A stretch of 64,000 bases of DNA from positions 248,001 through 312,000 of the forward strand of contig NZ_JACXYU010000003.1 of assembly GCF_014779715.1 (NCBI RefSeq), read 5' to 3'. The stretch's first letter is position 1, and each line of letters starts with the position of its first letter. Under the pieces are notes generated by a model. It had not been told where the DNA came from and searched no databases. It saw only the letters and a list, made by a program, of their open reading frames with translations. This document shows positions 9,441-18,602 of the stretch, piece after piece. A program made the translations under genes and the position numbers. Origin of the DNA: Streptomyces chumphonensis. Its GTDB lineage: Bacteria; Actinomycetota; Actinomycetes; Streptomycetales; Streptomycetaceae.

Positions 9441-10267
9441 GCACGGGTCCCGCACGCGCCGCCGTCCTCGGCTCGCCCATCGCGCACTCGCTCTCCCCGG
9501 TGCTGCACCGCGCCGCCTACGCCGAACTCGGGCTCGACGACTGGAGCTACGACCGCTTCGAGGTCGACGAGGCCGGGCTGGCCGGCTTCCTGGACGGACT
9601 CGGCCCCGGCTGGGCCGGGCTGTCGCTGACCATGCCGCTCAAGCGGGCGGTCATCCCGCTGCTGGACGAGGTGAGCGCGACGGCGGCGGCCGTGGAGGCC
9701 GTCAACACGGTGGTGTTCACCGGCTCCGGACGTCGGCGCGGCGACAACACCGACATCCCCGGCATGATCGCCGCGCTGCGGGAACGCGATGTCGCCCAGG
9801 TGCCCGAGGCCGCGGTGCTGGGCGCGGGGGCGACGGCCTCCTCCGCGCTCGCCGCCCTGGCCCGGGTCTGCTCCGGCACCGTGACGGCGTACGTCCGCAG
9901 CCCGGAGCGGGCCGCCGAGATGCGCGTGTGGGGCGAACGGCTGGGCGTGGCCGTCCGCACGGCCCCCTGGGAGCGTGCGGCCCAGGGCCTGGCCGCGCCG
10001 CTGGTGATCGCGACGACGCCGGCCGGGGCGACGGACGCGCTGGCCGACGCCGTGCCGGGCGCCCCCGGCACGCTGTTCGACGTGCTGTACGAGCCGTGGC
10101 CGACGAAGCTGGCCGCCGCCTGGTCCGGCGCCGGGGGCCGGGTCGTGGGAGGGCTGGACCTCCTGGTCCACCAGGCGGTGCTCCAGGTCGAGCAGATGAC
10201 CGGACGCGCGCCCGCACCGCTGGCCGCCATGCGCAAGGCGGGCGAGGCGGCCCTGCGGGGTTCCTGA
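9437..10267 (+). CDS. aroE: Shikimate dehydrogenase
   Basis: Reduces 3-dehydroshikimate to shikimate with NADPH. The 276-residue protein shows GSPIAHSLSPVLHRAAY (shikimate-binding serines), SLTMPLKRAVIP with the catalytic lysine, and GDNTDIPGM with the catalytic aspartate, followed by the Rossmann-type VLGAGATASSALAAL. The GTG start overlaps the mltG stop as GTGA and is preceded by GGAGGAGG. It is first of five aro genes, separated from aroC by 85 bases. Confidence 0.94.
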   Translation: MSTGPARAAVLGSPIAHSLSPVLHRAAYAELGLDDWSYDRFEVDEAGLAGFLDGLGPGWAGLSLTMPLKRAVIPLLDEVSATAAAVEAVNTVVFTGSGRRRGDNTDIPGMIAALRERDVAQVPEAAVLGAGATASSALAALARVCSGTVTAYVRSPERAAEMRVWGERLGVAVRTAPWERAAQGLAAPLVIATTPAGATDALADAVPGAPGTLFDVLYEPWPTKLAAAWSGAGGRVVGGLDLLVHQAVLQVEQMTGRAPAPLAAMRKAGEAALRGS

Positions 10268-10352
10268 GTCGTCCGGGTACTGGACCGGCCGCTGACCGTG
10301 ACCGCCGTCCGTGGGAGGATCGGGGTAAGCACTGGCGGAGTGAGGAGCACCG

Positions 10353-11537
10353 TTGAGCAGGTTGCGCTGGCTGACCGCGGGGGAGTCGCACGGACCCGCA
10401 CTCGTCGCGACACTGGAGGGACTGCCCTCCGGAGTCCCGATCACCACGGAGATGGTGGCGGACGCACTCGCGCGGCGGCGGCTCGGCTACGGCCGTGGCG
10501 CGCGGATGAAGTTCGAGCGGGACGAGGTCACGTTCATCGGCGGCGTCCGCCACGGGCTCACGCTGGGCTCACCGGTCGCCGTGATGGTCGGCAACACCGA
10601 GTGGCCCAAGTGGGAGAAGGTGATGGCCGCCGATCCCGTCGATGCGGAGGAGCTGGCCGCGCTGGCCCGCAACGCGCCGCTCACCCGCCCCCGGCCGGGC
10701 CACGCCGATCTGGCCGGCATGCAGAAGTACGGCTTCGACGAGGCCCGTCCGGTGCTGGAGCGCGCCTCCGCGCGGGAGACCGCGGCCCGCGTGGCGCTCG
10801 GCACCGTCGCCCGCTCCTACCTCAGGGAGACGGCGGGCGTCGAGATCGTCTCGCACGTCGTGGAGTTGGGCGCCGCCCGCGCTCCCCGGGGCACGGTGCC
10901 CGTTCCCGCCGACGTGGAGCGGCTGGACGCCGACCCGGTGCGCTGCCTGGACGAGGCGGCGAGCAAGGCGATGGTCGCCGAGATCGACCAGGCCCACAAG
11001 GACGGCGACACCCTCGGCGGCGTCGTTGAGGTCGTCGCGCACGGGGTGCCCGTCGGACTGGGCAGCCACGTGCACTGGGACCGGCGGCTGGACGCCCGGC
11101 TGGCGGGCGCGCTCATGGGCATCCAGGCCATCAAGGGGGTCGAGGTCGGGGACGGCTTCGACCTGGCCCGCACCCCGGGCTCCAGGGCGCACGACGAGAT
11201 CCTCACCACGCCCGACGGCATCCGCCGCGCCTCCGGACGCTCCGGCGGCACCGAGGGCGGCCTGACGACGGGCGAACTGCTGCGGGTGCGGGCCGCGATG
11301 AAGCCGATCGCCACCGTGCCCCGCGCGCTGGCGACCGTCGACGTGTCCACGGGTGAACCGGCGCAGGCGCACCACCAGCGCTCGGACGTGTGCGCGGTGC
11401 CCGCCGCCGGCATCGTGGCCGAGGCGATGGTCGCCCTCGTCCTGGCCGACGCCGTCGCGGAGAAGTTCGGCGGGGACAGCGTCGCCGAGACGCGGCGCAA
11501 CGTGCGCGGCTTCCTCGACCACCTGGCGATCCGGTGA
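10353..11537 (+). CDS. aroC: Chorismate synthase
   Basis: Forms chorismate from EPSP using reduced FMN. The 394-residue sequence begins [16 protein letters not shown] and carries [14 protein letters not shown], the family signature around [24 protein letters not shown] and the C-terminal [13 protein letters not shown]. The start is an unusual TTG at 10353, supported by GAGGAG 6 nt upstream and by the fit to known Streptomyces AroC N-termini. The aroK GTG overlaps the stop by 4 nt. Confidence 0.97.
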   Translation: MSRLRWLTAGESHGPALVATLEGLPSGVPITTEMVADALARRRLGYGRGARMKFERDEVTFIGGVRHGLTLGSPVAVMVGNTEWPKWEKVMAADPVDAEELAALARNAPLTRPRPGHADLAGMQKYGFDEARPVLERASARETAARVALGTVARSYLRETAGVEIVSHVVELGAARAPRGTVPVPADVERLDADPVRCLDEAASKAMVAEIDQAHKDGDTLGGVVEVVAHGVPVGLGSHVHWDRRLDARLAGALMGIQAIKGVEVGDGFDLARTPGSRAHDEILTTPDGIRRASGRSGGTEGGLTTGELLRVRAAMKPIATVPRALATVDVSTGEPAQAHHQRSDVCAVPAAGIVAEAMVALVLADAVAEKFGGDSVAETRRNVRGFLDHLAIR

Positions 11538-12049
11538 GCGGCCCGGCCGTCGTCCTGGTCGGGCCGATGGGCGTGGGCAAGACCACGGTCGGCCGCATCC
11601 TCGCCGACCGACTGGGCGTCGGCTTCCGCGACACCGACGCGGACGTCGTCCAGCGGGCGGGTAAGCCGGTCGCCGACATCTTCCTCGACGACGGGGAACC
11701 GCACTTCCGCGCCCTGGAGCGGGAGGCCGTCCGGACGGCCGTCGAGACCCACGCCGGGGTGCTGGCGCTCGGCGGCGGCGCCGTCATGGCCGCCGAGACC
11801 CGCGCGCTGCTCACCGGGCGGCCCGTCGCCTTCCTGGAGATGGAGGTCGGCGAAGCGGTCCGGCGCGTCGGCCTGGACGCCCCGCGCCCGCTGCTCGCCA
11901 TCAACCCGCGCCAGCAGTGGCGGACCCTGATGGAGGAGCGCCGCCCGCTGTACACCGAGGTCGCCCGGGCGGTGGTCCCCACCGGGGGCCGTACGCCCGA
12001 GCAGGTCGCCGACGACATCATGGACGCCCTGGAGCTGAGGAAGGCATGA
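11534..12049 (+). CDS. aroK: Shikimate kinase
   Basis: Phosphorylates shikimate at the 3-OH. The 171-residue P-loop kinase has Walker [10 protein letters not shown] near the N-terminus, DTDADV for shikimate/Mg binding, and GGGAVM. GTGA overlap with aroC and ATGA overlap with aroB show strict translational coupling. EPSP synthase, the next enzyme, is not in the window. Confidence 0.96.
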   Translation: MSGPAVVLVGPMGVGKTTVGRILADRLGVGFRDTDADVVQRAGKPVADIFLDDGEPHFRALEREAVRTAVETHAGVLALGGGAVMAAETRALLTGRPVAFLEMEVGEAVRRVGLDAPRPLLAINPRQQWRTLMEERRPLYTEVARAVVPTGGRTPEQVADDIMDALELRKA

Positions 12050-13137
12050 CCACCGAGACCCCCACCCGGATCACCGTCGCGGGCGCCGGGCACGACCCCT
12101 ACGACGTACTCGTCGGACGCCGGCTGCTGGCCGAGCTCCCCGGGCTCATCGGCCCGCAGGCCAAGCGTGTCGCGGTGCTGCACCCCGAAGCGCTCGCCGA
12201 GACGGGCGAGGTGCTCCGGCAGGACCTGGCCGACCAGGGCTACGAGGCCATCGCGATCCAGCTCCCCAACGCGGAGGAGTCCAAGACGGCCGAGGTCGCG
12301 GCGTACTGCTGGAAGGCCCTCGGCCAGACGGGCTTCACCCGCACCGACGTCGTCGTCGGTGTCGGCGGGGGCGCGACGACGGACCTCGCCGGGTTCGTCG
12401 CCGCCACCTGGCTGCGCGGCGTGCGCTGGATCGCCGTACCCACGACCGTGCTCGGCATGGTCGACGCGGCCGTGGGCGGCAAGACCGGCATCAACACCGC
12501 CGAGGGCAAGAACCTGGTGGGCGCCTTCCACCCGCCCGCCGGAGTGCTGTGCGACCTGGCGGCGCTGGAGTCGCTGCCGGTCAACGAGTACGTGAGCGGG
12601 CTGGCGGAGGTCATCAAGGCGGGCTTCATCGCCGACCCGGTCATCCTCGACCTCATCGAGCGGGACCCCGAGGGGGCCCGGCGTCCCGACGGTCCGTACA
12701 CCACCGAGCTGATCGAGCGCTCGATCCGGGTGAAGGCGGACGTCGTCTCGGCCGACCTCAAGGAGTCGGGACTGCGGGAGATCCTCAACTACGGTCACAC
12801 GCTCGCCCACGCCATCGAGAAGAACGAGCGCTACAACTGGCGGCACGGCGCGGCCGTCGCCGTCGGCATGGTCTTCGCCGCCGAACTGGGCCGCATCGCC
12901 GGGCGGCTGGACGACGCCACCGCCGACCGGCACCGCGTCGTGCTGGAGGCCGTCGGCCTGCCCGTCACCTACCGCGGCGACCAGTGGCCCAAGCTGCTGG
13001 AGACGATGAAGGTCGACAAGAAGACCCGGGGGGACCGGCTGCGCTTCATCGTCCTGGACGGGCTGGGCCGCCCGGCCGTCCTGGAGGGCCCCGACCCGGC
13101 CATGCTGCTCGCCGCCCACGCGGAGATCGCGGCGTGA
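12046..13137 (+). CDS. aroB: 3-Dehydroquinate synthase
   Basis: Converts DAHP to 3-dehydroquinate with NAD and a divalent metal. The 363-residue protein shows the NAD-binding [15 protein letters not shown], the [19 protein letters not shown] signature and metal-binding histidines in [10 protein letters not shown] and [10 protein letters not shown]. Start ATG overlaps the aroK stop and the next gene overlaps this stop, both by 4 nt. Confidence 0.97.
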   Translation: MTTETPTRITVAGAGHDPYDVLVGRRLLAELPGLIGPQAKRVAVLHPEALAETGEVLRQDLADQGYEAIAIQLPNAEESKTAEVAAYCWKALGQTGFTRTDVVVGVGGGATTDLAGFVAATWLRGVRWIAVPTTVLGMVDAAVGGKTGINTAEGKNLVGAFHPPAGVLCDLAALESLPVNEYVSGLAEVIKAGFIADPVILDLIERDPEGARRPDGPYTTELIERSIRVKADVVSADLKESGLREILNYGHTLAHAIEKNERYNWRHGAAVAVGMVFAAELGRIAGRLDDATADRHRVVLEAVGLPVTYRGDQWPKLLETMKVDKKTRGDRLRFIVLDGLGRPAVLEGPDPAMLLAAHAEIAA

Positions 13138-13580
13138 GCGGGACCGCGCGCCCGGTACTGGTCCTCAACGGGCCCAACCTCGGCCGGCTGGGCTCCCGGG
13201 AGCCGGACGTCTACGGCTCGACCAGCTACGCCGGGCTCGTGCGGGAGTGCACGCGGCTCGGCGCCGAGCTGGGCTTCGCCGTGGAGGTCCGCGAGACCAA
13301 CGACGAGGGCGAGATGGTCCGCTGGCTGCACGAGGCGGCCGACGGGGCGATCCCCGTCGTCATCAACCCCGCGGCCTTCACGCACTACTCGTACGCGATG
13401 CGGGACGCCGCCGCGCAGCGCACGGCACCCCTGATCGAGGTGCACATCTCCAACCCGCACGCACGGGAGGACTTCCGCCACACCTCCGTCATCGCGGCCG
13501 TCGCCAGCGGCACGGTCGCGGGGTTCGGCATCGGCTCCTACCGGCTCGCCCTGCGGGCCCTGGCCGACCAGACGGACTGA
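13134..13580 (+). CDS. aroQ: Type II 3-dehydroquinate dehydratase (AroQ), operon copy
   Basis: Dehydrates 3-dehydroquinate to 3-dehydroshikimate. The 148-residue protein keeps the type II features: NGPNL, the lid REPDVYG with Arg and catalytic Tyr, [11 protein letters not shown] and VEVHISN with the catalytic His. The usual GPNLN is GPNLG here. S. coelicolor encodes a more canonical AroQ elsewhere, so this operon version may be one of two. It completes the five-gene run; GTGA overlap with aroB. Confidence 0.9.
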   Translation: MSGTARPVLVLNGPNLGRLGSREPDVYGSTSYAGLVRECTRLGAELGFAVEVRETNDEGEMVRWLHEAADGAIPVVINPAAFTHYSYAMRDAAAQRTAPLIEVHISNPHAREDFRHTSVIAAVASGTVAGFGIGSYRLALRALADQTD

Positions 13581-13716
13581 CGGCGGCGGGGCGCCTTCCG
13601 GCCCGGCCCGACCGTTCACACCCTGGCCGACGGCACGGCCCCGAAGGCGGTACCGTGCGGTGAACTGACCGGTGGGCGCGCGCAGATCGCGCCTGTGGAC
13701 GACGGAGTGGTACCGG

Positions 13717-14655
13717 ATGCAGCAGTACGCGGGGTCCGCCCAGGGCGGCCACCGTCCCGTTCCCCCCGGTCCCCTGCCGCGTCCGGCGCATCCGCCCGCC
13801 GCCGCCCCGGGGCCCGGCTGGGCCGGCCCGCCGCCGCACGGCGCGCCCCCCGGCGTCCCGCCGCACCGTCCGGCCCTGCCGCACCCGGCGCCGTCCGGCC
13901 CCGCGCCGGCTCCGCCGCACCCGGCGCCGGCCCCGCCGCCCCGGGCTCCCGGCGGGGGCTCGCACCCCGCGCCTCCTCCGCCGTCCGAAGGCACCGGGCA
14001 GATCCGGCTGCCCGTCGGCGCCCCCGTGCAGATCCCCACGCCACCGTCCGAGCCCGCCCCGGGGGCGGCTCCCGGCACCTGGCCGCCGGACGCCACCCAG
14101 GTGCCCGTGGCGGTGCTGCTGATCGGTCCGGCCGGAGCGGGCAAGACGACCGTGGCACGGCACTGGGCCGAGCGCCGCCGCGTGCCCACCGCGCACATCA
14201 GCCTCGACGACGTCCGCGAGTGGGTGCGCTCCGGCTTCGCCGACCCCCAGCAGGGCTGGAGCGACGGCTCGGAGACGCAGTACCGCCTGGCCCGCCGCAC
14301 CTGCGGCTTCGCCGCCCGCAACTTCCTCGCCAACGGCGTCTCCTGCATCCTCGACGACGCCGTCTTCCCCGACTGGCCCGTCGTCGGGCTCGGCGGCTGG
14401 AAGCGGCACGTCGGGCCCGGGCTCATCCCCGTGGTCCTGCTGCCGGGGCTCGACGTCGTCCTCGAACGCAACGCCGAGCGCGGCGGCAACCGTCGGCTCG
14501 CCGACGAGGAGGTGGCCCGCATCCACGGGCGCATGGCCGGCTGGTACAGCAGCGGGCTCCCGATCATCGACAACACCCGGCACGACGTGGAGACCACCGC
14601 CCGCATGCTCGACGAGGCCGTGGCGCGCAGCCTCGCCAGCCCGCCCGCCTGGTAG
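13717..14655 (+). CDS. P-loop ATPase/kinase-like protein with proline-rich N-terminus
   Basis: A 312-residue protein. The first 120 or so residues are a Pro/Ala/Gly-rich tail; the rest is a compact P-loop domain with Walker A GPAGAGKTT (about residues 136-144), SLDDVREW and ILDDAVFPDW, resembling AAA_33 or Zeta/gluconate-kinase-like nucleoside kinases. ATG at 13717 (MQQYAG) is taken as start; an in-frame GTG at 13672 is less likely. It lies between aroQ and the M24-like gene in a conserved neighbourhood. The substrate is unknown. Confidence 0.7.
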   Translation: MQQYAGSAQGGHRPVPPGPLPRPAHPPAAAPGPGWAGPPPHGAPPGVPPHRPALPHPAPSGPAPAPPHPAPAPPPRAPGGGSHPAPPPPSEGTGQIRLPVGAPVQIPTPPSEPAPGAAPGTWPPDATQVPVAVLLIGPAGAGKTTVARHWAERRRVPTAHISLDDVREWVRSGFADPQQGWSDGSETQYRLARRTCGFAARNFLANGVSCILDDAVFPDWPVVGLGGWKRHVGPGLIPVVLLPGLDVVLERNAERGGNRRLADEEVARIHGRMAGWYSSGLPIIDNTRHDVETTARMLDEAVARSLASPPAW

Positions 14656-14734
14656 CACGGGTCCCGGCCGCGGGGGACGGGGCGGTACCACCCCGTCCGG
14701 CCCCGTGTGAGCGGCCGGGGGCGCCGGGGAGCCG

Positions 14735-14740
14735 TACGCT
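14735..14740 (+). promoter_or_regulatory. Possible -10 hexamer (TACGCT) for leaderless M24-like gene
   Basis: TACGCT ends 7 nt before the ATG at 14748; no separate -35 is obvious. Inferred from spacing only. Confidence 0.3.
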
Positions 14741-14747
14741 CAGGGGC

Positions 14748-15866
14748 ATGTCCGAGGTGCACATGGCCCGACGCTCCCGGTTGCGGGAGCGGCCCACGGT
14801 GTCCGGCGCGGGCGGCGGCACGGCCCTCCTGGTCTCCACGCCGGCCAATCTGCGCTACCTCACCGGGTGCGCGCCGCCCGGCGCGGTCCTGCTGCTGGAC
14901 CCGGACGGCCACGACACCCTGCTGACCCGCTCCGACCCGGTGCCGCCGCCCGGCCTCGCGGACGGCTCCGACGCCCTGCGCGTCCGGTCGGCGGCTCCGC
15001 CGGCCCAGGACCCGGTGACGACCGCGGGCGAGATCGCCGCCCGGGGCCGGGCCGGGACGCTGGCCGTGGAGGAGCACCACCTCACCGTGGCCCGCCACCG
15101 CGCCCTGGCCGCGGCGGCGCCCCGGCTGCGGCTGAGCGACCTCGGCCCGGCCGTCGAGCAGCAGCGGCTGGTCAAGGACGAGGAGGAGATCGCGGCGCTG
15201 CGCATCGCCGCCGAGATCACCGACCAGGCCCTGGGGGAACTCCTGGAGTCCATCCTCGTCGGGCGGACCGAGCGTCACCTCGCGCTGGAGCTGGAGCGCC
15301 GACTCATCGACCACGGCGCCGACGGGCCCGCCTTCCCCACCTGTGTGGCCACCGGCCGTCACTCCGGACTGGCCGACCACGTGCCCACCGACCGCCGGGT
15401 GGAGGAGGGCGACTTCCTCACCGTGCGGCTCGGCGCCTCCTACCGCGGCTACCGCTGCCGCATCGGCCGCACCTTCGTCATCGGCACCGCGCCGGCCGAC
15501 TGGCAGATCCAGCTGTACGACCTGGTCTTCGCCGCCCAGCGGGCCGCCCGCGAGGCACTGGCGCCCGGGGTCCCGTTCCGGGAGGTGGACCGGGCGGCGC
15601 GGCAGCTCCTGGACTCGGCGGGCTATGCGGAAGCCCTCGGTCCGGCCGTGGGGGGAGGGATCGGGCTCGAAATCGGAGAGGACCCGGTTCTGTCGCCGCA
15701 GGGCGTGGGTAAACTGGACGCTTGTGTGCCGGTCACCGTCGAACCGGGGGTTCACCTCCCCGGCAGGGGCGGCGTCCGGATCGATGACACACTCGTCGTC
15801 CGCTCGCAGTCGGACGGCGGGCCGGAGCTACTCACCATCACGACCAAGGAGCTGCTGGCTCTGTAG
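14748..15866 (+). CDS. M24 (aminopeptidase P/creatinase-fold) protein lacking most metal ligands
   Basis: A 372-residue protein with an N-terminal creatinase-like half and a C-terminal pita-bread domain aligning with Xaa-Pro peptidases. The five metal ligands of the family (D, D, H, E, E) read R227, R238, G303, E332 and D346 here, and the second catalytic His is G310. Two flanking signatures remain ([20 protein letters not shown] and [15 protein letters not shown]), so this is a folded but probably non-hydrolytic homologue rather than a broken gene. In actinobacteria a peptidase Q-like gene commonly precedes efp, and this gene occupies that site 71 nt upstream of it. Confidence 0.8.
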   Translation: MSEVHMARRSRLRERPTVSGAGGGTALLVSTPANLRYLTGCAPPGAVLLLDPDGHDTLLTRSDPVPPPGLADGSDALRVRSAAPPAQDPVTTAGEIAARGRAGTLAVEEHHLTVARHRALAAAAPRLRLSDLGPAVEQQRLVKDEEEIAALRIAAEITDQALGELLESILVGRTERHLALELERRLIDHGADGPAFPTCVATGRHSGLADHVPTDRRVEEGDFLTVRLGASYRGYRCRIGRTFVIGTAPADWQIQLYDLVFAAQRAAREALAPGVPFREVDRAARQLLDSAGYAEALGPAVGGGIGLEIGEDPVLSPQGVGKLDACVPVTVEPGVHLPGRGGVRIDDTLVVRSQSDGGPELLTITTKELLAL

Positions 15867-15937
15867 CGTCCCGGCCGGGCCCAGCGGGCCGGGACGGGCC
15901 TTGGTTCCAAGCAGCGTCTGTAGGAGATTCCGCCACC

Positions 15938-16504
15938 GTGGCCACCACGAACGACCTGAAGAACGGCATGGTGCTCAAGCTCGACGCGGGCCAGCTCTGG
16001 TCCGTTGTCGAGTTCCAGCACGTCAAGCCCGGCAAGGGCCCTGCCTTCGTGCGCACCAAGCTGAAGAACGTGCTGTCCGGCAAGATCGTCGACAAGACGT
16101 TCAACGCCGGCACGAAGGTCGAGACCGCCACCGTCGACCGCCGCACGATGCAGTTCTCGTACATGGACGGCGAGTACTTCGTGTTCATGGACATGGACAC
16201 CTACGACCAGCTGCACGTCGACCGCAAGACCGTCGGCGAGGCCGCGAACTTCCTCATCGAGGGCTTCGAGCCCACGGTCGCCATGTACGAGGGCGAGGTG
16301 CTCTTCGTCGAGCTGCCCGCCTCCGTCGAGCTCGTCATCGAGCACACCGAGCCCGGCGTGCAGGGCGACCGCTCCACCGGCGGCAGCAAGCCCGCGCGGC
16401 TGGAGACCGGTTACGAGATCGGCGTGCCGCTGTTCATCACGACCGGCGAGAAGATCAAGGTCGACACCCGTTCCGGCGAGTACCTCGGCCGGGTGAACAG
16501 CTAA
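15938..16504 (+). CDS. efp: Translation elongation factor P
   Basis: Relieves ribosome stalling at polyproline. The 188 residues comprise a KOW-like domain I with the tip KPGKGPAF that holds the functional lysine, domain II around [19 protein letters not shown], and domain III ending [13 protein letters not shown]. The GTG start has TAGGAGAT upstream. Many proline-rich proteins in this window (MltG tail, the P-loop protein) would depend on it. nusB starts 3 nt after the stop. Confidence 0.98.
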   Translation: MATTNDLKNGMVLKLDAGQLWSVVEFQHVKPGKGPAFVRTKLKNVLSGKIVDKTFNAGTKVETATVDRRTMQFSYMDGEYFVFMDMDTYDQLHVDRKTVGEAANFLIEGFEPTVAMYEGEVLFVELPASVELVIEHTEPGVQGDRSTGGSKPARLETGYEIGVPLFITTGEKIKVDTRSGEYLGRVNS

Positions 16505-16506
16505 CC

Positions 16507-16932
16507 GTGGCCGCTCGCACGAAAGCACGCAAGCGCGCCTTCCAGATCCTCTTCGAGTCCGACCAGCGCGGCGCGGACGTCGCCTCGGTCCTGGCCGACT
16601 GGGTCCGGCACGCCCGCAGCGACACCCGGCAGCCACCGGTGAGCGCGTACACGATGCAGCTCGTCGAGGGGTACGCGCGCCACGCGGACCGCATCGACGC
16701 GCTGATCTCCGCGCACTCCGTGAGCTGGACGCTGGACCGCATGCCGGCCGTGGACCGGAACCTGCTGCGGCTGGGCGCCTACGAGCTGCTGTGGGAGGAC
16801 GAGACGCCGGACGCGGTGGTGCTCGACGAGTGCGTGCAGCTCGCCAAGGAGTTCTCCACGGACGAGTCGCCGTCCTTCGTCAACGGCCTCCTCGGCCGGT
16901 TGAAGGATCTCGGCCCCACGCTGCGCGACTGA
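16507..16932 (+). CDS. nusB: Transcription antitermination factor NusB
   Basis: Binds boxA RNA with NusE/S10 in rRNA antitermination. The 141-residue all-helical protein shows KARKRAFQILFESDQ at the N-terminus and RNLLRLGAYELLW and SFVNGLLGRL near the C-terminus. GTG start directly after efp; the pair ends at a hairpin terminator facing bldD. Confidence 0.95.
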   Translation: MAARTKARKRAFQILFESDQRGADVASVLADWVRHARSDTRQPPVSAYTMQLVEGYARHADRIDALISAHSVSWTLDRMPAVDRNLLRLGAYELLWEDETPDAVVLDECVQLAKEFSTDESPSFVNGLLGRLKDLGPTLRD

Positions 16933-16947
16933 ACGACCCCTCCGCCG

Positions 16948-16995
16948 GGAAGGCCCCGCGACCCCGAGGACACTCGGGTGGCGCGGGGCCCTTCC
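16948..16995 (+). terminator. Hairpin terminator after nusB
   Basis: An imperfect stem of about 20 bp pairs GGAAGGCCCCGCG (from 16948) with CGCGGGGCCCTTCC (to 16995), starting 16 nt past the nusB stop. Confidence 0.7.
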
Positions 16996-17034
16996 GCGTC
17001 TCAGAGGTGGGCCCCCGGGGCGGGGGCGTCAGGA

Positions 17035-17081
17035 CACCTCCGCCCCGCCCCCCGGTGGGCCGGGGGAGCGGGGCGGAGGTG
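17035..17081 (-). terminator. Hairpin terminator for bldD, possibly bidirectional
   Basis: A perfect 13-bp outer stem (17035-17047 with 17069-17081) plus extra inner pairing lies 24 nt beyond the bldD stop. The plus strand continues into a short T-rich stretch, so it may also back up nusB termination. Confidence 0.65.
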
Positions 17082-17104
17082 ACGTTTCTTCGGCTAACCG
17101 GCCG

Positions 17105-17605
17105 TCACGCGTCCTCGTGCGCGACCGCACGGCGGGCGTCCGCGTCCAGCACGCCCCAGCTGATGAGCTGCTCGGTCAGCACCGAGGGCGACTGGTCGTA
17201 GATGACGGCGAGCGTGCGCAGGTCGTCCTGACGGATCGACAGCACCTTGCCGTTGTAGTCGCCGCGCTGGCTCTGGATCGTCGCGGCGTACCGCTGCAGC
17301 GGACCGGCCTTGTCGGCCGGGACGTGTGCGAGGCGCTCCAGGTCGAGAACGAGCTTCGGCGGCGGCTCGGCCGCGCCGCCGGGCGTGCTGCCCGGCAGCA
17401 GCTCCTGCACCGGGACGCCGTAGAAGTCCGCCAGCTCGGCGAGGCGCTGCACGGTCACCGCGCGGTCGCCGCGCTCGTACGAGCCCACCACGACCGCCTT
17501 CCAGCGGCCCTGGGACTTCTCTTCGACGCCATGGAGGGAGAGGCCCTGCTGGGTGCGGATGGCCCGGAGCTTGGCACCGAGCTGTTTGGCGTATTCGCTG
17601 GACAT
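17105..17605 (-). CDS. bldD: Developmental master repressor BldD
   Basis: Represses sporulation genes during vegetative growth when dimerised by tetrameric cyclic di-GMP. The 166-residue protein has an N-terminal XRE-type helix-turn-helix (about residues 10-75, SLHGVEEKSQGRWKAVV) and a C-terminal domain with the c-di-GMP signature RGD followed by RQDD (QSQRGDYNGKVLSIRQDD). It is almost identical to S. coelicolor BldD. ATG at 17605 follows GGGGAGCC; a longer open frame upstream is just the promoter region. It is convergent with nusB. Confidence 0.98.
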   Translation of the reverse strand: MSSEYAKQLGAKLRAIRTQQGLSLHGVEEKSQGRWKAVVVGSYERGDRAVTVQRLAELADFYGVPVQELLPGSTPGGAAEPPPKLVLDLERLAHVPADKAGPLQRYAATIQSQRGDYNGKVLSIRQDDLRTLAVIYDQSPSVLTEQLISWGVLDADARRAVAHEDA

Positions 17606-17630
17606 GTGGCTCCCCGGAAAGAGGCGTTGG

Positions 17631-17648
17631 TAACTCACTGTGAGGTTA
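17631..17648 (-). promoter_or_regulatory. Probable BldD operator overlapping the bldD -10
   Basis: TAACTCACTGTGAGGTTA is a near-perfect 18-bp inverted repeat containing the CTCAC/GTGAG half sites of the BldD consensus (AGTGA, spacer, TCACC). It overlaps the -10 hexamer, matching the known autorepression of bldD in S. coelicolor. Confidence 0.7.
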
Positions 17649-17671
17649 CGCAGCGTAATGTACGGCGTCAA
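17643..17671 (-). promoter_or_regulatory. bldD promoter
   Basis: On the minus strand, TTGACG (17666-17671) and TAACCT (17643-17648) are separated by exactly 17 nt. The start point would lie about 30 nt upstream of the start codon. Confidence 0.7.
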
Positions 17672-17813
17672 GCCGAGGATGTCGACCACCTGAGTCCCAG
17701 ACGCCTCACACGCCCCAGCGTCCCCCGCTGACCAGCGCGAACGCCGGTCCCCAACCGTGTGGAGCCCAAGGGGCCGTCCGGGGGCCACCGGCGTCACCCG
17801 CCACCCGGCCTGC

Positions 17814-17819
17814 TACCGT
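17814..17819 (+). promoter_or_regulatory. Possible -10 (TACCGT) for the pyr operon
   Basis: TACCGT 67 nt before the pyrR start would give a leader of about 60 nt that contains the PyrR hairpin. The matching -35 (GCGTCA near 17791) is weak. Confidence 0.35.
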
Positions 17820-17849
17820 GGAGCGGCACCATCCAGGCGTCCTTTAAGG

Positions 17850-17874
17850 CCCGTCCCGTGAGGCGGGGAAGGAG
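17850..17874 (+). promoter_or_regulatory. PyrR-binding hairpin overlapping the pyrR ribosome binding site
   Basis: The leader contains TCCCGTGAGG (17854-17863), matching the PyrR binding-loop pattern (UCCnGnGAGG), inside a CCCG/CGGG stem. Its 3' side runs into GGAAGGAGG (17867-17875), the pyrR Shine-Dalgarno sequence. No attenuator terminator is evident, so PyrR-UMP binding would most simply block translation initiation, as described for mycobacterial pyrR. Confidence 0.75.
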
Positions 17875-17885
17875 GTCCTTTACCC

Positions 17886-18494
17886 ATGGGTAACACGGAC
17901 AACACCGGCAGCGGCGCACCGCCCGCCGACGGCGCTCCCGGCCGTCCCGTCCTCGAAGGGCCGGACATCGCGCGGGTCCTCACCCGCATCGCCCACGAGA
18001 TCGTCGAGCGCGCCAAGGGCGCGGACGACGTCGTCCTCCTCGGCATCCCGACCCGCGGCGTCCACCTGGCGCAGCGGCTCGCCGCCAAGCTCGCGGAGAT
18101 CACCGGGCGGCCCACCCCGGTCGGCTCGCTGGACATCACGATGTACCGCGACGACCTGCGGCTGCGCCCCGCCCGTGCCCTCGCCCGCACCGAGATCCCC
18201 GGCGACGGCATCGAGGGCGCCCTGGTCGTCCTCGTCGACGACGTCCTCTTCTCCGGACGCACCATCCGCGCCGCCCTCGACGCTCTCGGCGACCTCGGCC
18301 GGCCCCGTGCCGTGCAGCTCGCCGTCCTCGTCGACCGGGGCCACCGCGAGCTGCCCATCCGCGCCGACTACGTGGGCAAGAACCTGCCCACGTCCCTGCG
18401 CGAGACCGTCCGCGTCCAGCTCGCCGAGGAGGACGGCCGCGACGGCGTGCTGCTCGGTCTGCGCGCGGCCGCAGCGGCCGACGACGAGCGCTAG
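17886..18494 (+). CDS. pyrR: Bifunctional pyr operon regulator / uracil phosphoribosyltransferase PyrR
   Basis: RNA-binding regulator of the pyr operon that responds to UMP/UTP and has weak UPRTase activity. The 202-residue PRTase-fold protein shows [16 protein letters not shown] and the PRPP loop [24 protein letters not shown] at 17886 follows GGAAGGAGG. It opens the pyr operon; pyrB follows after 108 nt. Confidence 0.96.
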   Translation: MGNTDNTGSGAPPADGAPGRPVLEGPDIARVLTRIAHEIVERAKGADDVVLLGIPTRGVHLAQRLAAKLAEITGRPTPVGSLDITMYRDDLRLRPARALARTEIPGDGIEGALVVLVDDVLFSGRTIRAALDALGDLGRPRAVQLAVLVDRGHRELPIRADYVGKNLPTSLRETVRVQLAEEDGRDGVLLGLRAAAAADDER

Positions 18495-18602
18495 CGCCCA
18501 CCCGCGCCCGAGCACCGACGCCCCCGCCGGGCCGCCGCCGGCGGGCCCGCCCGCACGTCCCGGCACCCCGGCACGCCCGCCCTCACCCACGGAAGGCAAC
18601 AG

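Noticed and set aside
17606..17797. N-terminal extension of bldD
   Set aside because: This stretch holds the bldD promoter and operator, and the known protein begins at MSSEYAKQLG.
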